Assembly (NCBI RefSeq): GCF_012940005.1 | Contig: NZ_SPMX01000018.1 | Location: forward strand, 80,902 to 144,901 | Origin: Candidatus Accumulibacter contiguus | Lineage (GTDB): Bacteria > Pseudomonadota > Gammaproteobacteria > Burkholderiales > Rhodocyclaceae | Direction: 5' to 3' | DNA: 64,000 bases | In this document: one piece after another, positions 35,872 to 44,778 of the stretch | Numbering within the stretch: position 1 is the first letter of the stretch | Layout: the number at the start of each line of letters is the position of its first letter | Notes under the pieces: generated by a model | What the model saw: the letters and a program-made list of their open reading frames with translations, nothing else | Database searches by the model: none | What the model was told of the DNA's origin: nothing | Made by a program: the position numbers and the translations under genes

Positions 35872-36824
35872 AGGACCAAGGGATTTTCCGTTGCCACGCT
35901 GCTGCTCTGGCCTTGCTGCTCGTTCTCGCTGGTTGTGCCAGCATCACGCCAGCGCCGCTGGATGAACGCAGTGCGGCCGCCAAGCCAGCGGCAGCCATTG
36001 CCAGTAAGGACATGTACCTCGTCAAGAAGGGGGACACGCTGTATTCGATCGCTCTCGATCATGGACTGGATTACAAGGATCTGGTCGCCTGGAATGCCAT
36101 CGAGAATCCGAATCGCATCCTGATCGGACAGTCGCTGCGGGTCAGGGCGCCAGCTTCTGCAGTCGCCGGCGATGCCGTCGTGGTGCGGCCGATTGGCACC
36201 GGAGCAGCGGTCGAGCAGCGCCCGCTTTCTGGTGGCGCCGCTGCTGCGGGCGCTCCGGGTGGTGACCCCGTGCTGAAACGTGAACCGAAGGCGGGCAAGG
36301 AAGCGTACTCGGAGCAGGCGCTGGCGCGGGCGCAAGCACAGCCGAAAACGGCCGAGCCAGTCGTGGCCGCTGTGAGCAAGGCCGAAGCCAAGCCGGAACC
36401 CAAGCCAGAAGCTCCAGGTGAGGCAAAATCCGGTGATATGGCAGCAGCCGGCAGCGAGGAAATCCCCTGGATCTGGCCGGCCAGCGGCAAGTTGATCGGC
36501 ACTTTCAGCGAGGGCGGCAACAAGGGCATCGATATCAACGGCAAGGCCGGTGATGCCGTGCTTGCTGCCGGTGGCGGCAAGGTCGTGTATAGCGGTACCG
36601 GGCTGCGCGGTTACGGCAAGCTGGTGATCGTCAAGCACAACAATACTTACCTGACCGCGTACGCGCATAACCAGAATGTGCTGGTGAAGGAAGGCCAGAG
36701 TGTCAGCAAGGGACAGAAGATCGCCGAAATGGGCAATACCGACGCCGATCAGGTCAAGCTGCACTTCGAGATCCGGCGCCAGGGCAAGCCGGTCGACCCG
36801 CTCAAACACTTGCCGCAGCGTTGA
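35868..36824 (+). CDS. nlpD: NlpD-type murein hydrolase activator lipoprotein
   Basis: A 318-aa lipoprotein with lipobox LVLAGC (Cys23), a LysM peptidoglycan-binding domain at about 49-95 ([20 protein letters not shown]), a Pro/Ala/Lys linker and a C-terminal LytM/M23 domain (about 195-315: [60 protein letters not shown]). The first zinc ligand motif HxxxD is replaced (NKGID), so the domain is degenerate, as in NlpD that activates amidase AmiC for cell division. It overlaps pcm by four bases. Confidence 0.93.
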   Translation: MKDQGIFRCHAAALALLLVLAGCASITPAPLDERSAAAKPAAAIASKDMYLVKKGDTLYSIALDHGLDYKDLVAWNAIENPNRILIGQSLRVRAPASAVAGDAVVVRPIGTGAAVEQRPLSGGAAAAGAPGGDPVLKREPKAGKEAYSEQALARAQAQPKTAEPVVAAVSKAEAKPEPKPEAPGEAKSGDMAAAGSEEIPWIWPASGKLIGTFSEGGNKGIDINGKAGDAVLAAGGGKVVYSGTGLRGYGKLVIVKHNNTYLTAYAHNQNVLVKEGQSVSKGQKIAEMGNTDADQVKLHFEIRRQGKPVDPLKHLPQR

Positions 36825-36826
36825 CC

Positions 36827-37783
36827 ATGTCCGGCGCTTTCGATCCTGATGCTGATTCCTTCGGCGACGATCTGGAGCAGCCGGATCTCTTTTTAGAGGA
36901 ACCGGTATTGGCGCCGGACTTCGCACCGGGCGGGGGCTCACCCGAGGCCGAGTTGCTCAATGACGTCACCCAGCATTACCTCAACGAGATCGGAGCCAAG
37001 CCCCTGTTTTCTCCGGCCGAAGAGGCGGTATGGGCGCGGCGGGCACGCGCCGGTGATTTCCTGGCCCGCCAGAAAATGATCGAGCACAATCTGCGCTTGG
37101 TGGTCAATATCGCCAAGCACTATTTCAACCGTGGCCTGCCCTTGCTCGACATGATCGAGGAGGGAAATCTCGGCCTGATCCACGCGATCGAAAAATTCGA
37201 CCCCGAGCGCGGCTTCCGTTTTTCGACTTATGCCACCTGGTGGATCCGGCAAAGCATCGAGCGCGCGATCATGAATCAGTCACGAACGATTCGCCTGCCG
37301 GTGCATGTAATCAAGGAAATCAACCTCGTGCTGCGCGCCATTCGCCATCTGGAGCTGGCCAACGGGCGGGAAATCTGCATCGACCAGATCGCCCATCTGA
37401 TCGATCGGCCGAGCGACGATGTGCGCCGCGTGATGGCCCTCAACGAGCGTATCGCTTCGCTCGACGCACCCTTGCAGGTCGACCCGAGCCGATCGTATGG
37501 CGATGCGCTGGCCGACGAGAGCCTGCTCGATCCGGATGAACTGTTGCAGTCCAACGAGCTTGGCGACTTGCTGAAAAAGTGGGTCGGGCAACTCTCCGAA
37601 AAGCAGCGGCAGGTTCTGCAACGTCGTTACGGTCTCGCGGGCAAGGAGGCCTGCACCCTGGAAGAAATTGCCTTCGACCTGAAACTGACACGCGAGCGGG
37701 TTCGTCAGATCCAGATCGAGGCGCTCGATCACCTGCGCCGTGTCATCCGGCGCGAAGGCGGCACCGCCGACAACCTGCTCTGA
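36827..37783 (+). CDS. rpoS: RNA polymerase sigma factor RpoS
   Basis: A 318-aa sigma-70 family factor for stationary phase and general stress. Region 1.2/2 is clear: VTQHYLNEIGAKPLFSPAEE, NLRLVVNIAKHYFNRGLPLL, DMIEEGNLGLIHAIEKFDPE, FSTYATWWIRQSIERAIMNQ. Region 4 has the HTH LEEIAFDLKLTRERVRQIQI. ATG 36827 is preferred over in-frame TTG 36821, which overlaps the nlpD stop. Length and location after nlpD identify it as RpoS rather than RpoD or RpoH. It is convergent with mltB 16 bp away. Confidence 0.96.
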   Translation: MSGAFDPDADSFGDDLEQPDLFLEEPVLAPDFAPGGGSPEAELLNDVTQHYLNEIGAKPLFSPAEEAVWARRARAGDFLARQKMIEHNLRLVVNIAKHYFNRGLPLLDMIEEGNLGLIHAIEKFDPERGFRFSTYATWWIRQSIERAIMNQSRTIRLPVHVIKEINLVLRAIRHLELANGREICIDQIAHLIDRPSDDVRRVMALNERIASLDAPLQVDPSRSYGDALADESLLDPDELLQSNELGDLLKKWVGQLSEKQRQVLQRRYGLAGKEACTLEEIAFDLKLTRERVRQIQIEALDHLRRVIRREGGTADNLL

Positions 37784-37799
37784 CGGCCACGGCAGTAGA

Positions 37800-38813
37800 T
37801 CAACGCGCTTCGGCAAGCCTGTTGTGCGCCGTGCGTAGCGCTTCGGCGAGTTGAAAGACCGACATCGCGTAGAAGCTTGATCGGTTGTAACGGGTGATTA
37901 CGTAGAAATTGTCGAAGCCGAGCCAGTATTCGGTGGCCGCTCCCGGCGTCACCAGGTCGATCAGGGCCGCTGTGCGATCGCCGTCAGCAGCGGCGACTGC
38001 GACCACCCCCTCGGCGGCCATCTCGCGCACCGTCAGCGCGGGCTTGATCCCGGCCGCGAGCAATCCCGCCGGATCGCCGCTGACACTTGCCGGTACGGCA
38101 ACCGGAGCGCCGCTCTGCCAGCCATGCTGCTGCAGAAAACGGGCAACGCTGCCGATGGCGTCGATGCTGCTGCTGCGCAGGTCAATGCGGTCGTCACCGT
38201 CGAAGTCGACGGCAAAGCGGCGCTGGCTGCTGGGCATGAACTGCGGGATGCCGATGGCACCGGCGTAGGAACCCTTGATCTCGAGCGGGCTGACGCCGTT
38301 TTCACGCGCCAGCAGCAGAAACTGCTCGAGTTCGCCGCGGAAGAACTCTGCGCGCGGTGGGTAATGGAAGGCGAGCGAAGCGAGCGCTTCGAGGACGCCA
38401 AAACTGCCCATGTTCTGGCCATACACGGTCTCGACGCCGATGATCGCCACGATCACTTCGGCCGGTACGCCGTAGATCGCCTGTGCGCGCTGCAGGGTAG
38501 CGGCATGTCTTTGCCAGAACGAGAGGCCGCCACCGATGCGCAGGCTGTTCACAAAGCGCTCGCGATAGCGTTGCCAGGAGCGCTGCTTTTCGGGAAAGGC
38601 CGGCGGGCGGATGGCGCGCAGCACCGTGGCGTTCGGGTGGATGGCGGCGAACTGCCGCGTCAGGTGGGCGACATCAAAGCCGTGCTGTTCGTGCATGCCG
38701 ATGATGAACGCCTGGACCTCCGGTTCCTGGCTGAAGCCGGCCCCCGGCTGACCGTGGCCAGGCAGGGACAGCAGACAGCCGAGCAGCCCGAGCGTCGCGA
38801 ATGATTTGTTCAA
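37800..38813 (-). CDS. mltB: Lytic murein transglycosylase B
   Basis: A 337-aa periplasmic transglycosylase that cleaves peptidoglycan glycan strands to anhydro-muropeptides. It has an N-terminal signal (SFATLGLLGCLLSLPGHGQP), the catalytic glutamate in VAIIGVETVYGQNMGSFGVL, and YAGAIGIPQFMPSSQRRFAV, the family signature. The likely start is TTG at 38811-38813, which overlaps the tgpA stop as TTGA and has GGAG eight bases upstream; the ATG at 38852 lies deep in tgpA. It is the last gene of the moxR-DUF58-tgpA-mltB run. Confidence 0.92.
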   Translation of the reverse strand: MNKSFATLGLLGCLLSLPGHGQPGAGFSQEPEVQAFIIGMHEQHGFDVAHLTRQFAAIHPNATVLRAIRPPAFPEKQRSWQRYRERFVNSLRIGGGLSFWQRHAATLQRAQAIYGVPAEVIVAIIGVETVYGQNMGSFGVLEALASLAFHYPPRAEFFRGELEQFLLLARENGVSPLEIKGSYAGAIGIPQFMPSSQRRFAVDFDGDDRIDLRSSSIDAIGSVARFLQQHGWQSGAPVAVPASVSGDPAGLLAAGIKPALTVREMAAEGVVAVAAADGDRTAALIDLVTPGAATEYWLGFDNFYVITRYNRSSFYAMSVFQLAEALRTAHNRLAEAR

Positions 38814-40777
38814 AGCTCTTTTCTCCTTGTCGGTGGCAGGCGGCGCATGCATTGTTGCAGCCGTCGCAGTGGCTCGTCGCCGCTGCGACCGTAGCGCAGT
38901 TGGGCATAGCAATCGGCGGCCTCGCTGGTGAGTGCAGCCAGTTCGGGTCGTTCGCGCGCGACCCTTTGCGCGAAAGCGAGTGGGCCTTCCCATGCGGCGC
39001 GGCAGACTCCCCGGCGTGCCAGTTGTGCGCAGTAGCGTTGCCAGGCACGCTGTACCGGATCGACGCGGCGACGTCGGGGTAGTGTCCACAGTGTGACGAT
39101 CAACAGCGCCAGTCCGCAGAGTATGGCCAGCGACGCGGTCATGCTCTGCCAGTCGGGGTCGCGCAAGCCGATCCGTGACAGCAGTTCGCGCTGGCGTTGC
39201 GGATTGTAACCGAGCACCCATTGATTCCAGCTGTTGTTTGCCGCCTCCCAGCGGTTGCGCAACTGGCGCAGCCAGTCCCTGTCGAGCCGGATGATGCTCG
39301 GCAAGGGCTCACCCTCGGGCAGCGCGGCAAGGATCCCCTGTTCGATGCGTGACGGGGCGACGGCAGCCGTCGGATCGATACGCACCCAGCCCTTGCCGGC
39401 AAGCCAGATTTCAGCCCAGGCGTGGGCGTCGGATTGGCGGACGACGAGGTAGCCATCGACCGGATTGAGCTCGCCGCCCTGGTAGCCGACGACCACTCGC
39501 GCCGGAACCCCGGCCGCGCGCATCAGGAAAACGAAAGCCGATGCGTAGTGTTCGCAGAAACCGCGCCGCGTGCCGAACAGGAATTCATCGACGGCGTCCA
39601 CGCCGAGCAGCGGCGGGCGCAGCGTGTAATGGAAATCTTCCTTGCGGAACATCGCCAGCGCTGTCGCGGCGATCTTTTCCGGCGGCAGCGACTGCCACTC
39701 GCTGGCCAGGGCGCGGGCGCGCGGATTGATTTTTTCCGGCAGCGTCAGTGCCTGTTGCAGGATACCTGGCGCCTCGATGCGGTTGGCACGGTAGTCTACT
39801 GCAGAGATGAAGGACACGCGGCTGCGAATGCGCAGCCGTTCGCGCGCCAGTGCTTCGAAGGTGGGCGCCAGGGAACTCTCGGGCGGCAGGCTGGTGACGA
39901 CGTCGAGCGCCAGCAGCCAACGCTGGTTGTGCGCTTCGAGAATGCTGGTGTAGGCATAGGAAGTGCCACTGGCCTCGATTACCGGTTCCGGTTTCGGCAG
40001 CCCGGCTGCTGGCGTTGCGGCTCGCCAGGTGATTCCGTCATAGCTGTCGAAGACCGGGCCGCGCCAGTAGAGATCGGCCTTTTCCGGCGTCTCGCCGGCG
40101 AAGCGGCTACGAAAGGCGATCGCGCCCGACTGGATCAGATTGCTGATCGAACCCGGCGACATCTGCTCGGACAGGCCACTCAGCCCGGCATGGGCGTCCT
40201 CCGGCAATCCCCAGAGCGGACCCGTGACGCGCGGGAAAAGCAGATAGAGAATCAACAGGAAAGGCAGGGCCTGCAGCAGCAACAGGGAGGCCTGCCGGGC
40301 AATCGCCGTGATCGGCTGGGCACCGCCATGCAGCCGGATCAGGGCGCCTGTCAGCAGGGTCATGGCGACCAGCAGCCAGAGACCGGTGGGAATGCTCTGC
40401 GAATAGAAATAGTGGGTCAGCAGGAGAAAATAACCGAGCATGACCATCACCAGGGCATCACGCCGGTGGTGCGTTTCCAACGGTTTGAGGGCCATGAACA
40501 GGACCAGCAGGGCGACGCCGGTATCCTTGCCGAAGAGGCTGTGGAATTGCCAGGCGACACCCGCGACGCCAGCGATCACCAGCAGGGCCAGCGACCAGCG
40601 CGGTGGCAGCGGGCGACGCCGTTGCCACAGCCAGACGCGCCAGAGCATGGCGCTGGCGACCAGCAGCGACAGCCACAGCGGTAGATGCCCGGCATGGGGT
40701 GCGGCGGTTGCCAGCGCACCGGCGAGCAGCCAGGGCACCGTGCCGTGTTCGAGCGCGTGCGACGGCTGGCTGCTCAT
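38810..40777 (-). CDS. TgpA-type transglutaminase-like membrane protein
   Basis: A 655-aa inner-membrane protein. N-terminal residues 1-180 hold about six spans (DUF3488), then a periplasmic transglutaminase-like domain with the triad Cys408 (RRGFCEHYASAF), His452 (DAHAWAEIW) and Asp468 (WVRIDPTAAV), one C-terminal span near 555-575, and a short DUF4129-like tail. TgpA of Pseudomonas is essential and thought to act on the envelope. It is coupled by ATGA to the DUF58 gene upstream and by TTGA to mltB. Confidence 0.9.
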   Translation of the reverse strand: MSSQPSHALEHGTVPWLLAGALATAAPHAGHLPLWLSLLVASAMLWRVWLWQRRRPLPPRWSLALLVIAGVAGVAWQFHSLFGKDTGVALLVLFMALKPLETHHRRDALVMVMLGYFLLLTHYFYSQSIPTGLWLLVAMTLLTGALIRLHGGAQPITAIARQASLLLLQALPFLLILYLLFPRVTGPLWGLPEDAHAGLSGLSEQMSPGSISNLIQSGAIAFRSRFAGETPEKADLYWRGPVFDSYDGITWRAATPAAGLPKPEPVIEASGTSYAYTSILEAHNQRWLLALDVVTSLPPESSLAPTFEALARERLRIRSRVSFISAVDYRANRIEAPGILQQALTLPEKINPRARALASEWQSLPPEKIAATALAMFRKEDFHYTLRPPLLGVDAVDEFLFGTRRGFCEHYASAFVFLMRAAGVPARVVVGYQGGELNPVDGYLVVRQSDAHAWAEIWLAGKGWVRIDPTAAVAPSRIEQGILAALPEGEPLPSIIRLDRDWLRQLRNRWEAANNSWNQWVLGYNPQRQRELLSRIGLRDPDWQSMTASLAILCGLALLIVTLWTLPRRRRVDPVQRAWQRYCAQLARRGVCRAAWEGPLAFAQRVARERPELAALTSEAADCYAQLRYGRSGDEPLRRLQQCMRRLPPTRRKEL

Positions 40778-41736
40778 GGCGCCGCACCGTACAGCGCCAG
40801 GGCCTGCAGGCAGTTCGTGCGATGTGCGCTGCCCTGCGCCGGCGCGATCTGCAGCCCCGGGAGCGTCAGACCGTAGCGCACCTGCTGTTCGTCGGCGGTC
40901 ATCACCCAGCCGGTCAGGATCGACAGGCGATCCTCCTGGCCGCACTCGGGCGGCGTCAGAGACCAGTCGAGCCACAATTCATCGCTGGCCCCGCCGGCAA
41001 ACTGCTTGACCAGCAGCAGTTGCTCATCGGAGCGGCGGGCCACCGCTTTCCAGGCGATGTGTCGGGTCGGGTCGCTGGGCTGGCGTGCTCGCAGACCAGC
41101 GAAGTCCTCCTGCCCGCTGTCGCCGTGGTGATGGTCGGCCTGCGCGCCCGCTGACGGGCCTGGCAGGGGTGTCCGCAACGGCCTGGGATAGACCATGCAC
41201 GACCACAGCGGGTGCGGGTAGCTCCAGGCGTGAAACAGACCCAGCGGGTAGCGCGTGGCAAGCGTCACACGCCCTGGATCGAGGCGGCCACGTCGGGCGG
41301 TGCTGTAGGGAACGGCCACGATCACGCGCCCTTCGGAGGGAACGTCAACCGTGACTCCCGGCTGCTCGCCAAAGGAAAACTCGAGGGCGCGCCGCGACTG
41401 CCTGCGGGCGTTATCCAGTTGCAGCGGGAAGCGTGCCAGATCGCCGGCAAAGACTGCTTCGGCGCGCCCCGGAGTCAATCGCAGGCCGAACAGATTGTGA
41501 AAGGTGTGCACCATCGCCACTACGCCGAGGCCGGCGAGCAGAAAAATCAGCGCGTGCCCGAGGCTCAGGTTGTAGTTGATGGCGCCGATCAGCATCACCG
41601 CGAGAACGCCGGCAAAAAGGACACCGGCGCGCGTTGGCACGATGAAGATTCGGCGTTGCCCGAGCACGATCGGCAACTGCTCGTCACGTGCCAGACGGAA
41701 CAACCAGCGCTGCAAGGCTGCAAGGCGGATGATCAT
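40774..41736 (-). CDS. DUF58 domain protein
   Basis: A 320-aa protein with two N-terminal membrane spans (about 32-52 and 57-78: AGVLFAGVLAVMLIGAINYN; LIFLLAGLGVVAMVHTFHN) and a C-terminal DUF58 domain with the signature RQPSDPTRHIAWKAVARRSD. DUF58 proteins are encoded next to MoxR ATPases and transglutaminases and are presumed to be chaperoned by MoxR. The spacing from moxR is five bases and its start codon lies inside a TAACGGTCATGAT sequence related to the dispersed repeat. Confidence 0.9.
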   Translation of the reverse strand: MIIRLAALQRWLFRLARDEQLPIVLGQRRIFIVPTRAGVLFAGVLAVMLIGAINYNLSLGHALIFLLAGLGVVAMVHTFHNLFGLRLTPGRAEAVFAGDLARFPLQLDNARRQSRRALEFSFGEQPGVTVDVPSEGRVIVAVPYSTARRGRLDPGRVTLATRYPLGLFHAWSYPHPLWSCMVYPRPLRTPLPGPSAGAQADHHHGDSGQEDFAGLRARQPSDPTRHIAWKAVARRSDEQLLLVKQFAGGASDELWLDWSLTPPECGQEDRLSILTGWVMTADEQQVRYGLTLPGLQIAPAQGSAHRTNCLQALALYGAAP

Positions 41737-41744
41737 GACCGTTA
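41732..41744. repeat. Partial dispersed repeat end (copy D)
   Basis: On the minus strand TAACGGTCATGAT spans the stop codon of moxR and the start codon of the DUF58 gene. It matches 12 of 13 bases of the repeat end found in copies A, C and E. No second end is nearby, so it may be a fragment or a chance match. Confidence 0.35.
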
Positions 41745-42689
41745 GGGGAGTGGCAGCGATCGAATCAGGGCGGCGATATCTTCGGCACCGGCGTGGCTGC
41801 CGCTGAGCAGCCGCAAGCGATGGCAGGCGACGGCGGGCAGCACCGCCTGCAGATCTTCCGGCAGGACCATCTGGCGACCGTCGCTGAATGCCCAGGCGCG
41901 TGCCACGGCGAGCAGTGACAGGGCAGCGCGCGGGCTCAGGCCATGCACCAGACGGGCGTCCTGGCGTGTCGCCTCGACCAGCGCCTGCAGGTAGTCAAGC
42001 AAGGCCGGCGAGCTGTAGACCGTGCTCACTCGTTGTTGCAGCGCAGCAAACTCGCCGGGGCCAAGGCAGGTCGACAGCGTCGGCAACTGTTCGCGGCGGC
42101 CACCGCTCTCGAGCAGCGCGCGTTCGGCGTCGTGGTCCGGATAGCCGAGTTCGATGCGCAACAGAAAGCGATCGAGCTGTGATTCGGGCAAGGGGAACGT
42201 GCCGATCTGGGTCGAAGGGTTTTGCGTGGCGATCACGAAGAACGGTTCCGGCAGCGGTCGCGTTTCTCCCTCGGTGGTCACCTGCCCTTCTTCCATGGCT
42301 TCGAGAAGGGCACTCTGCGTCTTTGGGGTGGCGCGATTGATTTCGTCGGCGAGCAGCACCTGTGAGAATACCGGGCCGGGGAGAAACCGGAAATTGCCGC
42401 TCTCTCGGTCGAAGATCGAGACGCCGAGGATGTCGGCCGGCAGCATGTCACTCGTGAACTGGATGCGCGCGAACTGGAATCCGAGCACCCGCGCCAGGGT
42501 GTGCGCCAGCGTCGTCTTGCCGACGCCCGGCAGATCTTCGATCAGCAAATGGCCTTTTGCCAGCAGGCAGCATAGAGCCAGGCGGGTTTGCGTGCTCTTG
42601 CCGAGGATCACCGCGTTGGCGGCGGCAAGGATTCTGGTGACCGGGGAGGGTCTCGTCGTCGGGAGGATGGGCTGCATGGTTTGTCGCAT
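41742..42689 (-). CDS. MoxR-family AAA+ ATPase
   Basis: A 315-aa ATPase: Walker A in IEDLPGVGKTTLAHTLA, Walker B in LLADEINRATPKTQSALLEA, sensor region FFVIATQNPSTQIGTFPLPE, and the lid HGLSPRAALSLLAVARAWAF. MoxR proteins act as chaperone-like factors for partner proteins of the VWA/DUF58 type. It is the first gene of the operon. ATG 42689 is used; ATG 42677 is an alternative. A 110-bp divergent spacer separates it from the deacetylase gene. Confidence 0.92.
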   Translation of the reverse strand: MRQTMQPILPTTRPSPVTRILAAANAVILGKSTQTRLALCCLLAKGHLLIEDLPGVGKTTLAHTLARVLGFQFARIQFTSDMLPADILGVSIFDRESGNFRFLPGPVFSQVLLADEINRATPKTQSALLEAMEEGQVTTEGETRPLPEPFFVIATQNPSTQIGTFPLPESQLDRFLLRIELGYPDHDAERALLESGGRREQLPTLSTCLGPGEFAALQQRVSTVYSSPALLDYLQALVEATRQDARLVHGLSPRAALSLLAVARAWAFSDGRQMVLPEDLQAVLPAVACHRLRLLSGSHAGAEDIAALIRSLPLP

Positions 42690-42799
42690 GGCTTGTCGTG
42701 GTGGCGCAATTGGGATGATAATAAACCATCAGCCGATAACTCGATTTCCCGCAGTTTCCACTGTTCCTGACAGTGACACTCTGCGATAGAAAGGCCATA

Positions 42800-43726
42800 G
42801 TGACCAGCACCGCATTCATCACCCATCGCGACTGCCAATTGCACGACATGGGTTCGTATCATCCGGAAGCTCCCGAGCGTCTGAACGCGATCAACGACCA
42901 TATGATTGCGCAAGGCCTGGATTCGTATTTCGTTTATCATGATGCTCCATTGGTCACTTTTCAGCAGCTCCATCGCGTCCATACCGCCGCGCATCTGGAA
43001 CGGCTGAAGCGGGCTTCACCCGAGTTGGGCATCGTACACCTCGACCCGGACACAGCCATGAACCGGCACACCTGGCAGGCGGCTTTGCGCGCTGCCGGGG
43101 CAGGGATCAAGGCGGTCGACCTGGTGATGGCCGGTGAAGTCGAGAACGCCTTCTGTGCGGTGCGTCCGCCGGGACACCACGCCGAGCGGGCGGCAGCGAT
43201 GGGCTTCTGCTTCTTCAACAATATTGCCGTGGCGGCAGCACATGCGCTGGGAGCACATCACTTGTCGCGCGTCGCGATCGTCGATTTCGACGTCCACCAC
43301 GGCAATGGTACCGAGGATTGCTTCAAGGGCGACCCGCGCGTACTGATGGTCGGCACCTTCCAGCATCCGTTTTACCCCTACAGCGGCACCGAACACCCGG
43401 CCTTCAACATGTTGAATGTGCCCCTCAGCCGGGGAACCGACGGAGAGGAATTCCGGAATGTGGTAAGCGACATCTGGATGCCGCGTCTACGCGAGTTCCA
43501 GCCCGAGATGATCCTGATTTCGGCAGGTTTTGACGGCCACTACGAGGACGAGATGGGTGGCTTGAAACTGCTCGAGAAAGACTACGCCTGGGTCACTGTA
43601 CAACTGAAGCAGCTTGCCGAAGAATTCGCACAGAAGCGGATCGTGTCGATACTCGAAGGGGGTTACTCACTGTCGGCTCTGGCGCGCAGCGTGGTCGCCC
43701 ATATTCGGGTGCTGGCCGAGATATGA
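42800..43726 (+). CDS. Histone deacetylase-family (HDAC/AcuC-like) amidohydrolase
   Basis: A 308-aa class II HDAC-type zinc hydrolase. It has CQLHDMGSYHPEAPERLNAI, the active-site pair RPPGHHAERAAAMGFCFFNN, the metal-binding VDFDVHHGNGTEDCFKGD, and LISAGFDGHYEDEMGGLKL followed by SILEGGYSLSALARSVVAHI. Bacterial members deacetylate acetyl-lysine proteins or acetylated polyamines; the substrate here is unknown. The GTG start at 42800 has an AAGG site upstream; an upstream GTG at 42773 is less likely. Confidence 0.9.
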   Translation: MTSTAFITHRDCQLHDMGSYHPEAPERLNAINDHMIAQGLDSYFVYHDAPLVTFQQLHRVHTAAHLERLKRASPELGIVHLDPDTAMNRHTWQAALRAAGAGIKAVDLVMAGEVENAFCAVRPPGHHAERAAAMGFCFFNNIAVAAAHALGAHHLSRVAIVDFDVHHGNGTEDCFKGDPRVLMVGTFQHPFYPYSGTEHPAFNMLNVPLSRGTDGEEFRNVVSDIWMPRLREFQPEMILISAGFDGHYEDEMGGLKLLEKDYAWVTVQLKQLAEEFAQKRIVSILEGGYSLSALARSVVAHIRVLAEI

Positions 43727-43733
43727 GCGTACC

Positions 43734-43750
43734 GTGAAAGTCGCGGAGCG
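43734..43750. repeat. Partial dispersed repeat end (copy G)
   Basis: GTGAAAGTCGCGGAGCG begins eight bases after the deacetylase stop codon and matches the other end of the repeat family (reverse complement of GCGACTTTCAC). No TAACGGTCATGAC end lies within 100 bp, so this copy is incomplete. Confidence 0.35.
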
Positions 43751-43878
43751 TTGCCGCTTCGCATTCTGCTGGCGGCCACCGTTTTTCATCGCCATGGCGG
43801 CGCCTTTCGGTTAGAATCCAGTGTTTCATTTCTACCGGGAAAACCCCCCGGTGAGTTTCCCAGGCTCCCTCCAAGACC

Positions 43879-44757
43879 ATGATTACTGGATCGATTGTAG
43901 CGATTGTCACACCCATGCACGCCGACGGGAGTCTCGACCTGCCCGGCCTGCGCCGTCTGGTCGATTTCCACGTACAGGAAGGTACCGACGCCATCGTCAT
44001 CGTCGGTACGACCGGCGAGTCACCGACGGTCAACCTCGAAGAACACTGCGAACTGATCCGTGTCGCCGTCGAGCAGGCGGCTGGTCGCATTCCGGTGATC
44101 GCCGGCACGGGTGCCAATTCGACTTCCGAAGCGGTCGAGCTGACGCGCTTTGCCCGACAGGCCGGCGCCGATGCTGCGCTGTCGGTAGTACCGTATTACA
44201 ACAAGCCGACACAGGAAGGACTGTATCGCCACTTCCGGACGATCGCCGAAGCCGTCGATATCCCGGTGATTCTCTATAACGTACCGGGCCGCACGGTCGC
44301 TGATCTGGGCAATGACACCGCGCTGCGTCTGGCGGAAATCCCGAACATTGTCGGCATCAAGGACGCCACCGGCAACATGGATCGCGGTATCGAGCTGATC
44401 GCGCGCGCGCCTGCCGGTTTTGCCGTGTATAGCGGTGATGATGCGAGTGCCTGTGCCTTGATTCTGATGGGTGCGAGCGGTGATATCTCGGTGGTCGCCA
44501 ATGTTGCGCCGCGCCTGATGCACGAAATGTGTGCCGCCGCGCTGGCTGGCGACGCCATCAAGGCGCGAGCATTGAATGCTCGCCTGCTCGGCCTGCATCG
44601 GCAAATGTTCTGCGAGGCGAACCCGATCCCCGTCAAGTGGGCGTGCCAGGAACTGGGTTTGATCGATGCTGGGCTGCGACTGCCACTGACGCCGTTGTCG
44701 CCGGATTGTCACGCCCGTGTCCGTGCCGCCATGGATCAGGCGGGCGTACTTGTCTAG
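43879..44757 (+). CDS. dapA: 4-hydroxy-tetrahydrodipicolinate synthase
   Basis: A 292-aa TIM-barrel enzyme that condenses pyruvate with aspartate semialdehyde in lysine and diaminopimelate synthesis. Active-site residues are in register with E. coli DapA: Thr44-Thr45 in GTTGES, Tyr133 in LYNVPGRT and the Schiff-base Lys161 in VGIKDATGN. The length is the family norm. It heads the conserved dapA-bamC-MBL order of Betaproteobacteria. Confidence 0.97.
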   Translation: MITGSIVAIVTPMHADGSLDLPGLRRLVDFHVQEGTDAIVIVGTTGESPTVNLEEHCELIRVAVEQAAGRIPVIAGTGANSTSEAVELTRFARQAGADAALSVVPYYNKPTQEGLYRHFRTIAEAVDIPVILYNVPGRTVADLGNDTALRLAEIPNIVGIKDATGNMDRGIELIARAPAGFAVYSGDDASACALILMGASGDISVVANVAPRLMHEMCAAALAGDAIKARALNARLLGLHRQMFCEANPIPVKWACQELGLIDAGLRLPLTPLSPDCHARVRAAMDQAGVLV

Positions 44758-44778
44758 ATTTCAGTTCAGGGTGGTCAA

